Below, piece after piece: positions 32,591 to 41,641 of a stretch of 64,000 nt of DNA. The DNA is taken from NCBI RefSeq assembly GCF_026343125.1, contig NZ_JAPEMB010000001.1, positions 1,860,001-1,924,000 of the forward strand, written 5' to 3'. The notes beneath the pieces are model-generated. The model did not search any database. It was given only the letters and a program-made list of their open reading frames with translations, and had not been told where the DNA came from. Position 1 is the first letter of the stretch. Each line of letters starts with the position of its first letter. The DNA is from Streptomyces sp. NBC_00094. Its GTDB lineage: Bacteria > Actinomycetota > Actinomycetes > Streptomycetales > Streptomycetaceae. The position numbers and the translations under genes are program-made.

Positions 32591-32916
32591 GCACACCCCT
32601 GACAGAGAAATTCCCAGCAAGCTCACCGAATGAAAACGGGGTGAAGCTTGCGCGTACCACGCCACTGTAGACGTTGCCCAGACGCTGATCTTCGCGGGGG
32701 TGGGGTCGTGTTGGAGGGGTGTGTCCCAAGGCGTGGACAGCGTTCGAGAGGCGAAGTCGCACGACCACCGGCACTCTTGGCCTGTCTGCTCATTTGAGGG
32801 GTCCACACGGGGAATGAGGGGGCTCTGGTGGGGCCTCCGGCGGGGGTAGGCTCGACACCGCCGGTACACCCTCAGTCACCGGCTTCAGAACATGTGGAGA
32901 GGAGCCCTGACTCAGG
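32591..32916. promoter_or_regulatory. Divergent ctaB/tkt promoter region
   Basis: 326 bp without a gene. It shows TACAGT on the minus strand near 32667 as a possible ctaB -10, GGAGAGGAG (32895-32903) as tkt ribosome-binding site, and CCCTGACTCAGGG (32905-32917), a 13-bp palindrome touching the tkt start codon. No riboswitch or other known element was recognised. Confidence 0.4.
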
Positions 32917-35004
32917 GTGAGCACTAAGCCGACCACCACAGACCTCGAGTGGACCGAATTGGACCAGCGGGCTGTCGACACCGCCCGCGTCCTGGCCGCG
33001 GACGCCGTACAGAAGGTCGGCAACGGCCATCCCGGTACGGCGATGAGCCTTGCGCCCGCCGCGTACACCCTCTTCCAGAAGGTGATGCGACACGACCCGG
33101 CCGACCCCGAGTGGGTCGGGCGCGACCGGTTCGTCCTCTCCGCGGGGCACTCGTCCCTGACCCTTTACACCCAGCTCTACCTGGGTGGCTTCGGTCTCGA
33201 ACTGGACGACCTGAAGGCCTTCCGCACCTGGGGCTCGAAGACCCCGGGCCACCCGGAGTACGGCCACACCGCCGCCGTCGAGACGACCACCGGCCCGCTG
33301 GGCCAGGGTGTCGCCAACGCCGTGGGCATGGCGATGGCCGCCCGCTACGAGCGCGGTCTGTTCGACCCGGAGGCGGCCCCCGGCACCTCCCCGTTCGACC
33401 ACCGGATCTACGCGATCGCCGGTGACGGCTGCCTCCAGGAGGGCATCTCCGCCGAGGCGTCCTCGCTCGCCGGCCACCAGAAGCTCGGCAACCTGATCCT
33501 GCTGTGGGACGACAACCACATCTCGATCGAGGGCGACACCGAGACGGCCGTGTCCGAGGACACGATGAAGCGGTACGAGGCGTACGGCTGGCACGTCCAG
33601 CGCGTCGAGCCGCAGGCCAACGGCGACCTGGACCCGGCCGCGCTGTACGCGGCGGTCAGGGCCGCCGAGGCCGAGACCGAGCGTCCGTCGTTCATCGCGA
33701 TGCGCTCGATCATCGCCTGGCCCGCGCCGAACGCGCAGAACACCGAGGCCTCGCACGGCTCGGCGCTCGGCGACGAGGAGATCGCGGCGACCAAGCGCGT
33801 CCTGGGCTTCGACCCGGAGCAGACCTTCGAGGTCACCGACGAGGTCATCACGCACACCCGCTCGCTCGGCGACCGGGGCCGCGAGTCCCGCGCCGCGTGG
33901 GAGAAGTCCCTCGCGGAGTGGCGTACGGCCAACCCGGAGCGGGCGGCGGAGTTCGACCGCATCCAGGCGAACGAGCTGCCGGCCGGCTGGGAGGAGAAGC
34001 TCCCCGTCTTCGAGCCGGGCAAGGGTGTCGCCACCCGCGCGGCCTCGGGCCAGGTTCTCCAGGCGCTCGGCGCGGTCATCCCGGAGCTGTGGGGCGGCTC
34101 GGCCGACCTCGCCGGCTCGAACAACACGACGATCGACAAGAACTCGTCGTTCCTGCCCGAGGGCAACCCGCTGCCGGAGGCCGACCCGTACGGCCGCACG
34201 ATCCACTTCGGCATCCGCGAGCACTCGATGGCCGCCGAGATGAACGGCATCGCGCTGCACGGCAACACCCGCGTCTACGGCGGCACCTTCCTGGTGTTCT
34301 CCGACTACATGCGCAACGCCGTGCGTCTGTCGGCCCTGATGCACCTCCCGGTGACGTACGTCTGGACGCACGACTCGATCGGTCTGGGCGAGGACGGCCC
34401 GACCCACCAGCCGGTGGAGCACCTCGCCTCGCTGCGCGCCATTCCGGGTCTGAACGTGGTCCGGCCGGCCGACGCCAACGAGACGGCGATCGCCTGGCGC
34501 GAGATCATGAAGCGGCACACCAAGGTCTTCGGCAAGGGCGCCCCGCACGGTCTCGCCCTCACCCGCCAGGGCGTGCCGACCTACGCGCCGAACGAGGACG
34601 CGGCCAAGGGCGGCTACGTGCTGTTCGACGCCGAGGGTGGCGATGCGCAGCTCGTGCTGATCGCGACCGGCTCCGAGGTGCACCTGGCCGTCGAGGCGCG
34701 CGAGCAGCTGCAGGCCGCCGGCGTCCCGACCCGGGTGGTCTCGGTGCCGTCCGTCGAGTGGTTCGAGGAGCAGGACCAGGCGTACAAGGACTCCGTCCTG
34801 CCGCCGTCGGTCAAGGCCCGGGTGGCGGTCGAGGCCGGCATCGGTCTCACCTGGCACCGGTACGTCGGGGACGCCGGCCGGATCGTCTCGCTGGAGCACT
34901 TCGGTGCCTCGGCGGACGCGAAGGTGCTCTTCCGCGAGTTCGGGTTCACGCCGGAGGCGATCGTCGCCGCCGCGCGGGAATCTCTCGCCGCCGCCGCGCG
35001 CTGA
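32917..35004 (+). CDS. tkt: Transketolase
   Basis: A 695-residue thiamine-diphosphate enzyme moving two-carbon units in the non-oxidative pentose phosphate pathway. N-terminal GNGHPGTAMSLAP and YAIAGDGCLQEGISAEASSLAGH...LWDDNHISI form the ThDP-binding site. The middle domain holds FGIREHSMAAEMNGIALHG with the catalytic Glu and THDSIGLGEDGPTHQP. The start is GTG 32917. First gene of a run tkt-tal-zwf-opcA-pgl. Confidence 0.96.
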   Translation: MSTKPTTTDLEWTELDQRAVDTARVLAADAVQKVGNGHPGTAMSLAPAAYTLFQKVMRHDPADPEWVGRDRFVLSAGHSSLTLYTQLYLGGFGLELDDLKAFRTWGSKTPGHPEYGHTAAVETTTGPLGQGVANAVGMAMAARYERGLFDPEAAPGTSPFDHRIYAIAGDGCLQEGISAEASSLAGHQKLGNLILLWDDNHISIEGDTETAVSEDTMKRYEAYGWHVQRVEPQANGDLDPAALYAAVRAAEAETERPSFIAMRSIIAWPAPNAQNTEASHGSALGDEEIAATKRVLGFDPEQTFEVTDEVITHTRSLGDRGRESRAAWEKSLAEWRTANPERAAEFDRIQANELPAGWEEKLPVFEPGKGVATRAASGQVLQALGAVIPELWGGSADLAGSNNTTIDKNSSFLPEGNPLPEADPYGRTIHFGIREHSMAAEMNGIALHGNTRVYGGTFLVFSDYMRNAVRLSALMHLPVTYVWTHDSIGLGEDGPTHQPVEHLASLRAIPGLNVVRPADANETAIAWREIMKRHTKVFGKGAPHGLALTRQGVPTYAPNEDAAKGGYVLFDAEGGDAQLVLIATGSEVHLAVEAREQLQAAGVPTRVVSVPSVEWFEEQDQAYKDSVLPPSVKARVAVEAGIGLTWHRYVGDAGRIVSLEHFGASADAKVLFREFGFTPEAIVAAARESLAAAAR

Positions 35005-35040
35005 CGCCCATACGTACGACTTAATGGAGATGCAACTCTC

Positions 35041-36159
35041 ATGACAGACGCTCTCAAGCGCCTCTCCGACGAAGGCGTCGCGATCTGGCTGGACGATCTC
35101 TCGCGCAAGCGGATCACGTCCGGCAACCTGGCCGAGCTCATCGACCAGAGCCACGTGGTCGGTGTGACCACGAACCCGTCGATCTTCCAGAAGGCCATCT
35201 CCTCGGGTGACGGTTACGAGCAGCAGCTCGCCGACCTCGCCGCCCGGAAGGTGACCGTCGACGAGGCCATCCGCATGATCACGACGGCGGACGTCCGTGA
35301 CGCCGCCGACATCCTGCGGCCGGTCTTCGAGGCGACCGACGGCCAGGACGGCCGGGTCTCCATCGAGGTCGACCCCCGTCTCGCCCACGAGACGGTCGCC
35401 ACCGTCGCCGAGGCCAAGCAGCTGGCCTGGCTGGTGGACCGCCCCAACACGCTCATCAAGATCCCGGCCACCAAGGCGGGTCTGCCGGCGATCACCGAGG
35501 TCATCGGCCTCGGCATCAGCGTCAACGTGACGCTGATCTTCTCGCTGGAGCGCTACCGCGCGGTCATGGACGCCTACCTGGCGGGCCTGGAGAAGGCCCG
35601 CGAGCGCGGCCTCGACCTCGCGAAGATCCACTCGGTCGCGTCCTTCTTCGTGTCCCGCGTGGACTCGGAGATCGACAAGCGCCTGGACGGCATCGGCACC
35701 GACGAGGCCAAGGCCCTCAAGGGCAAGGCCGCCCTGGCCAACGCGCGTCTCGCCTACGAGGCGTACGAGGAGGTGTTCAGCGGCGAGCGCTGGGCCGCCC
35801 TCGACAAGGCGCAGGCCAACAAGCAGCGTCCGCTGTGGGCCTCGACGGGCGTCAAGGACCCGGCGTACAAGGACACGCTGTACGTCGTGGACCTGGTCGC
35901 CCCCGGCACGGTCAACACCATGCCGGAGGGCACCCTGGAGGCCACCGCCGACCACGGCGAGGTCACCGGTGACACCGTGCGCGGCACCTACGACCAGTCC
36001 CGCGCGGAGCTGGCGGCCATCGCGAAGCTGGGCATCAGCTACGACGAGGTCGTGCAGCTCCTGGAGGACGAGGGCGTCGAGAAGTTCGAGGCGTCCTGGA
36101 ACGACCTGCTCAAGTCCACCGAGGCGGAGCTCTCGCGCCGCGTACCTGCGGAGGCGTAA
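35041..36159 (+). CDS. tal: Transaldolase
   Basis: A 372-residue actinobacterial-type transaldolase, longer than the E. coli form. Motifs: [13 protein letters not shown] at residues 40-52, [14 protein letters not shown] with the Schiff-base Lys, and [13 protein letters not shown]. It moves dihydroxyacetone units between sugar phosphates. It follows tkt by 36 bp with GGAG before its ATG, and its end contains the ribosome-binding site for zwf. Confidence 0.95.
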   Translation: MTDALKRLSDEGVAIWLDDLSRKRITSGNLAELIDQSHVVGVTTNPSIFQKAISSGDGYEQQLADLAARKVTVDEAIRMITTADVRDAADILRPVFEATDGQDGRVSIEVDPRLAHETVATVAEAKQLAWLVDRPNTLIKIPATKAGLPAITEVIGLGISVNVTLIFSLERYRAVMDAYLAGLEKARERGLDLAKIHSVASFFVSRVDSEIDKRLDGIGTDEAKALKGKAALANARLAYEAYEEVFSGERWAALDKAQANKQRPLWASTGVKDPAYKDTLYVVDLVAPGTVNTMPEGTLEATADHGEVTGDTVRGTYDQSRAELAAIAKLGISYDEVVQLLEDEGVEKFEASWNDLLKSTEAELSRRVPAEA

Positions 36160-36164
36160 GCACT

Positions 36165-37697
36165 TTGAGCGCAGTCGACGGAGCCAACCCGCTCCGTGAC
36201 GCCGCCGACCGACGGCTCCCGCGTATCGCGGGGCCGTCGGGCCTGGTGATCTTCGGCGTCACGGGCGATTTGTCCCGTAAGAAGCTGATGCCCGCCGTCT
36301 ACGACCTGGCCAACCGCGGCCTGCTGCCGCCGGGCTTCTCGCTCATCGGCTTCGCCCGCCGTGAGTGGCAGGACGAGGACTTCGCGCAGGAGGTCCACGA
36401 GGCCGTCAAGCAGCACGCGCGCACCCCGTTCCGCGAGGAGGTGTGGCAGCAGCTGATCCAGGGCATGCGGTTCGTCCAGGGCGACTTCGACGACGACGAG
36501 GCCTTCGAGCAGCTGAAGTCCACCGTCGAGGAGCTGGACAAGGCGCAGGGCACCGGCGGCAACTTCGCCTTCTACCTCTCGGTCCCGCCGAAGTTCTTCC
36601 CCAAGGTCGTCCAGCAGCTGAAGAAGCACGGGCTGGCCGACCAGAAGAACGGCTCGTGGCGCCGCGCGGTCATCGAGAAGCCCTTCGGGCACGACCTGGT
36701 CTCCGCCAAGGAGCTCAACGAGGTCGTCCACGAGGTCTTCCCGCCGCACGAGGTCTTCCGGATCGACCACTACCTCGGCAAGGAGACCGTCCAGAACATC
36801 CTGGCGCTCCGCTTCGCCAACACCCTCTTCGAGCCGATCTGGAACCGGTCGTACGTCGACCACGTCCAGATCACGATGGCCGAGGACATCGGCATCGGCG
36901 GCCGGGCCGGGTACTACGACGGCATCGGCGCCGCCCGTGACGTCATCCAGAACCACCTGCTCCAGCTGCTCGCGCTGACCGCGATGGAGGAGCCCGCCTC
37001 CTTCGACGCCGACGCGCTCGCCGCCGAGAAGACCAAGGTCCTCGGCGCGGTGAAGCTCCCCAAGGACCTGGGCAAGAGCACGGTCCGCGCCCAGTACGCG
37101 GCCGGGTGGCAGGGCGGCGAGAAGGCCGTCGGCTACCTCCAGGAAGAGGGCATCGACCCCCAGTCGAAGACGGACACGTACGCGGCCGTCAAGCTGGAGA
37201 TCGACAACCGCCGCTGGGCGGGCGTCCCCTTCTACCTCCGTACGGGCAAGCGTCTGGGCCGCCGCGTCACCGAGATCGCGGTCGTCTTCCAGCGCGCCCC
37301 GCACTCCCCCTTCGACCACACCGCGACCGAGGAGCTCGGCCGCAACGCCATCGTGATCCGGGTCCAGCCGGACGAGGGCGTGACGGTGCGGTTCGGCTCC
37401 AAGGTGCCCGGCACCCAGATGGAGATCCGGGACGTGTCGATGGACTTCGCCTACGGCGAGTCCTTCACGGAGTCCAGCCCCGAGGCGTACGAGCGACTCA
37501 TCCTCGACGTCCTTCTCGGCGACTCGAACCTCTTCCCGCGGGTCGAGGAGGTCGAGCTGTCCTGGAAGATCCTCGACCCGATCGAGCAGTTCTGGGACAA
37601 GCACGGCAAGCCCGCGCAGTACCAGTCCGGGACCTGGGGTCCGGTCGAGGCGGACGAGATGCTCGCACGAGACGGACGGAGCTGGCGCCGGCCATGA
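36165..37697 (+). CDS. zwf: Glucose-6-phosphate 1-dehydrogenase
   Basis: A 510-residue NADP-dependent entry enzyme of the oxidative pentose phosphate pathway. It has the nucleotide site VIFGVTGDLSRKKL, the active-site RIDHYLGKE with catalytic His, and the substrate segment VIEKPFGHDL. The start is TTG 36165, preceded by GGAGG that lies in the tal 3' end (36150-36154), so translation is likely coupled to tal. It overlaps opcA by 4 nt (ATGA). Confidence 0.96.
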   Translation: MSAVDGANPLRDAADRRLPRIAGPSGLVIFGVTGDLSRKKLMPAVYDLANRGLLPPGFSLIGFARREWQDEDFAQEVHEAVKQHARTPFREEVWQQLIQGMRFVQGDFDDDEAFEQLKSTVEELDKAQGTGGNFAFYLSVPPKFFPKVVQQLKKHGLADQKNGSWRRAVIEKPFGHDLVSAKELNEVVHEVFPPHEVFRIDHYLGKETVQNILALRFANTLFEPIWNRSYVDHVQITMAEDIGIGGRAGYYDGIGAARDVIQNHLLQLLALTAMEEPASFDADALAAEKTKVLGAVKLPKDLGKSTVRAQYAAGWQGGEKAVGYLQEEGIDPQSKTDTYAAVKLEIDNRRWAGVPFYLRTGKRLGRRVTEIAVVFQRAPHSPFDHTATEELGRNAIVIRVQPDEGVTVRFGSKVPGTQMEIRDVSMDFAYGESFTESSPEAYERLILDVLLGDSNLFPRVEEVELSWKILDPIEQFWDKHGKPAQYQSGTWGPVEADEMLARDGRSWRRP

Positions 37698-38737
37698 AGA
37701 CCGACCTGACGGACACCACGTCATCCAAGATCAACAAGGCGCTGGTGCTCGGGCGGCGGGCGATCGGCACGCCGGCCGTCGGCATGGTGCTCACCCTCGT
37801 CATCGTCACCGACGAGGAGAACGCCTACGACGCGCTGAAGGCGGCAAACGAGGCGTCCCGCGAGCACCCCTCGCGGACCCTCGTCGTCATCAAGCGGGTC
37901 TCGCGCTCGCCGCGGGACCGCGCCAAGGCACGACTCGACGCCGAGGTCCGCCTCGGCGCCGACGCCAGCACCGGCGAAACGGTCGTCCTCCGCCTGTACG
38001 GCGAGGTCGTCGACCACGCCCAGTCGGTGGTGCTTCCGCTGCTCCTCCCGGACGCGCCCGTCGTCGTCTGGTGGCCGGTGAACGCGCCGACCGACCCGGC
38101 GAACGACCCGCTGGGCGCGCTCGCCCAGCGCCGGGTGACCGACACGTACGCCGCCGAGCAGCCCATCCAGGAGCTGACGGCGCGGGCGGACACGTACACC
38201 CCGGGCGACACGGACCTCTCGTGGACCCGGATCACCCCGTGGCGCTCGATGCTCGCCGCCGCGCTCGACCAGGTCGTGTGCGAGGTCACCTCGGCCGAGG
38301 TCGAGGGCGAGGAGTTCAACCCGAGCGTCGAGCTGCTCGCGATGTGGCTGGCCGACCGGCTGAAGGTGCCCGTGCGGCGCTCGAAGTCGACGGGGCCCGG
38401 TCTCACGTCCGTACGGATGGAGACCAGCTCCGGCCCGATCGTGCTCGACCGGCCGGACGGCTCGCTCGCCACGCTCTCCATCCAGGGGCAGCCGGACCGC
38501 GGTGTGGCGCTCAAGCGCCGTGACACGGCCGAGCTGATCGCGGAGGAGCTGCGCCGGCTCGACCCGGACGACACCTACGCGACGGCGCTCAAGTTCGGTC
38601 TCGACCGGCTCGACGAGGAGGCGGCGACCTTCGCTCCCGAGCCCGTCGCCGAGGCGGTCGTGGTCGTGGAGTCGGCCCCGGCCCCCGCGAAGCCCGCCGC
38701 GAAGAAGGCCCCGGCCAAGAAGGCGGCGGCCAAGTGA
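37694..38737 (+). CDS. opcA: OpcA, glucose-6-phosphate dehydrogenase assembly/activator protein
   Basis: A 347-residue accessory protein that promotes G6PDH assembly or allostery. OpcA blocks seen: TLVIVTDEENAYDALKAANEASREHPSR, VVDHAQSVVLPLLLPDAPVVVWWP and WTRITPWRSMLAAALDQV. The last 16 residues ([16 protein letters not shown]) form a Lys/Ala tail like that of UvrA in this window. It overlaps zwf (ATGA) and pgl (GTGA), so all three are translationally coupled. Confidence 0.94.
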   Translation: MKTDLTDTTSSKINKALVLGRRAIGTPAVGMVLTLVIVTDEENAYDALKAANEASREHPSRTLVVIKRVSRSPRDRAKARLDAEVRLGADASTGETVVLRLYGEVVDHAQSVVLPLLLPDAPVVVWWPVNAPTDPANDPLGALAQRRVTDTYAAEQPIQELTARADTYTPGDTDLSWTRITPWRSMLAAALDQVVCEVTSAEVEGEEFNPSVELLAMWLADRLKVPVRRSKSTGPGLTSVRMETSSGPIVLDRPDGSLATLSIQGQPDRGVALKRRDTAELIAEELRRLDPDDTYATALKFGLDRLDEEAATFAPEPVAEAVVVVESAPAPAKPAAKKAPAKKAAAK

Positions 38738-39516
38738 GCACCCCGCAGCTGGTCGTCCACCGCGACAAGGAGCTGATGGCGCAGGCCGCCGCGGCCCGGC
38801 TCATCACCCGGATCGTGGACGCCCAGGCCACCCGCGGCTCCGCCTCGATCGTGCTGACCGGCGGACGCAACGGCAACGGCCTGCTGGCGGCGCTCGGTTC
38901 GGCGCCCGCCCGGGACGCGGTCGACTGGTCGCGGCTCGACCTGTGGTGGGGCGACGAGCGGTACCTGCCCGAGGGCGACCCCGAGCGGAACGTCACCCAG
39001 GCCCGTGAGGCGCTGCTCGACCGGGTGCCTCTCGACCCGGCGCGGGTGCACGCGATGCCGGCCTCGGACGGGCCGTACGGCTCCGATGTCGACGCCGCCG
39101 CGGCCGCGTACGCCGAGGAGCTGGCCGCCGCGGCCGGTCCCGGCGACCACGGCGGGGTGCCGACCTTCGACGTGCTCATGCTGGGCGTCGGCCCGGACAC
39201 GCACGTGGCCTCGCTCTTCCCGGAGCTGCCGGCGGTCCGCGAGACCGAGCGGACGGTGGTCGGGGTGCACGGCGCTCCCAAGCCGCCGCCGCTCCGGGTC
39301 TCGCTGACGCTTCCGGCGATCCGGGCAGCGAAGGAGGTCTGGCTGCTCGCGGCCGGTGAGGACAAGGCGAAGGCGGCGGCGATCGCGCTGTCCGGCGCGG
39401 GCGAGGTGCAGGCCCCGGCGGCGGGCGCCTACGGCCGCTCGCGCACGCTGTGGCTGCTCGACGCGGCGGCCGCCTCGGAGCTTCCGCGGAGCCTGTATCC
39501 GCCGGCTTCCGCCTGA
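38734..39516 (+). CDS. pgl: 6-phosphogluconolactonase
   Basis: A 260-residue DevB-type lactonase hydrolysing 6-phosphogluconolactone, the step after G6PDH. Motifs: IVLTGGRNG at residues 38-46, WWGDERYLPEGDPERNVTQARE, DVLMLGVGPDTHVASLFP and LTLPAIRAAKEVWLLAAGEDKA. The GTG start lies within the opcA stop. A strong bidirectional stem-loop follows. Confidence 0.95.
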   Translation: MSTPQLVVHRDKELMAQAAAARLITRIVDAQATRGSASIVLTGGRNGNGLLAALGSAPARDAVDWSRLDLWWGDERYLPEGDPERNVTQAREALLDRVPLDPARVHAMPASDGPYGSDVDAAAAAYAEELAAAAGPGDHGGVPTFDVLMLGVGPDTHVASLFPELPAVRETERTVVGVHGAPKPPPLRVSLTLPAIRAAKEVWLLAAGEDKAKAAAIALSGAGEVQAPAAGAYGRSRTLWLLDAAAASELPRSLYPPASA

Positions 39517-39537
39517 TTCCACGACCCGCACGCCCTT

Positions 39538-39571
39538 GAGGCCCGGTTCACTGCTCGGTGAACCGGGCCTC
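39538..39571. terminator. Bidirectional terminator between pgl and the PH-domain operon
   Basis: Perfect 14-bp arms GAGGCCCGGTTCAC (39538-39551) and complement (39558-39571) with loop TGCTCG. The right arm covers the final codons of the convergent gene. Confidence 0.85.
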
Positions 39572-41140
39572 CGGCGTATGTACGGGCTCCAGGAAGGGAG
39601 CGAGGAGGTCCGGCACGGCCTCGGCCGCGAACGTCAGGCCCTGGCTCTCGCCGGCGTCGAGGATGTCGTACGCACCCTCGCCGGCCGCCGTCGTGGCGGT
39701 CAGCGTGAGGACACCGGCGCGGCGCTGGAAGTACGACTGCCTGACGGTCCAGCCGATGACACCGGAGCGCTGGAGGGCGACCGTGACGCGTCGGACCGTG
39801 CCTGATCGGGTCACCAGATAGGCGCCGCTGACGCCGTGTCCGAGACCGCGGTACGCGTCGAGGGCGAAGAGCACGGCGACCGGGGTGAGGACGACGGCGC
39901 ACCCCGCCGCCACGTACAGCAGGACCGGGGTGAGGAGGAGACCGAGGGCCGTGAGGACGGCGACCGGGACGGCGACGGACCACAGGGCCCAGCGCAGCCG
40001 GCGGGTACGGGCGGCGCGCGGGTGGGCCGTCAGCGGCGCCCCGGTGGGCGGTGCCGGCTCGCGCAGGACCTGGGCGGCGACGCGGTCGGCGGTCTCCCGG
40101 GGGGCGGCAGGCAGCAGGGTCTTGAGGTCGGCGTGCTTGTCCCCGTCGTCCTTGGCGAGGCCGGTGGCGACGGCGTCGACGCGGGCGGCGCCGACCAGGC
40201 GCACCCCCAGTGGCTCGACGACCTCGATCCCGCGCAGCCGGCGCTCCTCGATGGAGACCGAGCGGGCGGTGAGGAGGCCGCGGCGGACGCGCAGGGTGCC
40301 GCCGGGCTCGCGCTCCAGGCGGTGGTTCCACCACATCTCGACCCAGAGGCCGAGGGCGCCGACGGCTCCGACGACGGTGGCGACGAGGACCAGGTCGACG
40401 ATCATCCAGGTGACGGAGACGTCCCGGAAACGGTCCCCTATCCAGTCGATGACCTCTCCCTGGGCGCCGAACCACTCGCTGACCTGCATGACGGCTCCGG
40501 CCGCCGCGCCGCCGAGGGCCGGGGCGAGGAAGGAGACCGGGGCGTAGCGGATCCAGCGCGGGTCGACGGTGGCGAGGGTGCCCTCGTGCGGCAGGTCCTC
40601 GGGGCGGGTAGTCGTGCGGGCGAGGAGCTCGTGGCGCAGGCGCTCGCCCTCGGTGCGGGACACCAGGTCGAGTTCGAGTGTGGACTCGCTGCCGCCGGTG
40701 CTCTCGCCGGTGCCGATGCGGACCTTGACGAGGCCGAGGACCCGCTGGAGGGGGTTGGCGGTGAGGTCGACGCTGCGGATGCGCTCGCGGGCCAGGGAGC
40801 GGCGTTTGATCAGCAGGAGCCCGGTGTGGAGTTCGACCCTCTCGGGGCCGATCCGGTAACGGGTGCGGCGCCGGCGGACGTAGTCGACGGCCGTGCCGCC
40901 GAGGACGAGGAGGAACGCTCCGGCGAGGACCCAGGAGAGGGCCTGCCACAGCGGCCTGGATCCGGCGAGGCCGAGCGTCGTGGGCAGGCCGGCGCCGCCG
41001 GCCACGCCGCACAGGACGGCAGCGGTGGCCAGGAGCATGCGCCGGTCGAGGCGCCGCCACTCCTCGACGGGGCGTTCCTCCCGGTCCTCGGCCGGCACGT
41101 CTCCGGCGGACACGTCCCCGGCGGGCACGTCCCCGCTCAT
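39548..41140 (-). CDS. Membrane protein with repeated bacterial PH (bPH2) domains, YdbT-like
   Basis: A 530-residue protein with bPH2 domains near residues 75-150, 260-330 and 430-505 (RYRIGPERVELHTGLL, LRVRRGLLTARSVSIEERRLRGIEVVEP, SGVIGWTVRQSYFQRRAGVLTLTAT). They are separated by paired hydrophobic helices. The N-terminus is a short repeat, SGDVPAGDVSAGDVPAED. It overlaps the preceding smaller PH protein by ATGA; the two normally work as a membrane pair. Function is not established; resistance to secreted compounds or envelope stress is suggested for relatives. Confidence 0.85.
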   Translation of the reverse strand: MSGDVPAGDVSAGDVPAEDREERPVEEWRRLDRRMLLATAAVLCGVAGGAGLPTTLGLAGSRPLWQALSWVLAGAFLLVLGGTAVDYVRRRRTRYRIGPERVELHTGLLLIKRRSLARERIRSVDLTANPLQRVLGLVKVRIGTGESTGGSESTLELDLVSRTEGERLRHELLARTTTRPEDLPHEGTLATVDPRWIRYAPVSFLAPALGGAAAGAVMQVSEWFGAQGEVIDWIGDRFRDVSVTWMIVDLVLVATVVGAVGALGLWVEMWWNHRLEREPGGTLRVRRGLLTARSVSIEERRLRGIEVVEPLGVRLVGAARVDAVATGLAKDDGDKHADLKTLLPAAPRETADRVAAQVLREPAPPTGAPLTAHPRAARTRRLRWALWSVAVPVAVLTALGLLLTPVLLYVAAGCAVVLTPVAVLFALDAYRGLGHGVSGAYLVTRSGTVRRVTVALQRSGVIGWTVRQSYFQRRAGVLTLTATTAAGEGAYDILDAGESQGLTFAAEAVPDLLAPFLEPVHTPEARFTEQ

Positions 41141-41637
41141 GTGGCGTCCCCGGGGGTGGCCTGGGTGAGGGCCGTGAGCCGCTCACCGAGCTCGGCGGCG
41201 ACCTCGTGGTCGAGGCCCTCGATCCGGAGCGCACCCTTCGAGGAGGCGGTGGTCACCGTGACGGTGCCGAGCCTGAAGAGCTGCTCCAGCGGGCCGCGTA
41301 CGGTGTCGACGGTCTGGATCCGGGACATCGGGGCGATCCGCCACTCCTGCCAGAGGGCCCCGGTGCGGACGTAGACGGCCTCGTCGGTGACCTCCCAGCG
41401 GTGCACCCGGAACCACCAGACGGGGAAGAACGCGGTGCAGGCGAGGCCCAGGACCGCCACGGCCCCGGCCGCGATCAGCAGCCAGGACCGGGCGGGCCCG
41501 ATGAGCGCGCCGAGGACGGCGAGGACCACGACCGGCACGGCGGTGGTCACCAGGAGCCGGCTCCGCCACCAGGCGACGGCCCGCTCGTCCACGGCGTTCC
41601 TCGGCGGCCGCAGCCGCACCGCGTTCTCCCCCGTCAT
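41137..41637 (-). CDS. PH-domain membrane protein, YdbS-like
   Basis: A 166-residue protein with two N-terminal transmembrane helices (about 25-70) and one bPH2 domain (about 75-160), in which WEVTDEAVYVRTGALWQEWRIAPMSRIQTVDTV is diagnostic. It starts 4 bp after the pgi stop, so it is co-transcribed with pgi. It overlaps the YdbT-like partner by 4 nt. Confidence 0.85.
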   Translation of the reverse strand: MTGENAVRLRPPRNAVDERAVAWWRSRLLVTTAVPVVVLAVLGALIGPARSWLLIAAGAVAVLGLACTAFFPVWWFRVHRWEVTDEAVYVRTGALWQEWRIAPMSRIQTVDTVRGPLEQLFRLGTVTVTTASSKGALRIEGLDHEVAAELGERLTALTQATPGDAT

Positions 41638-41641
41638 GCGA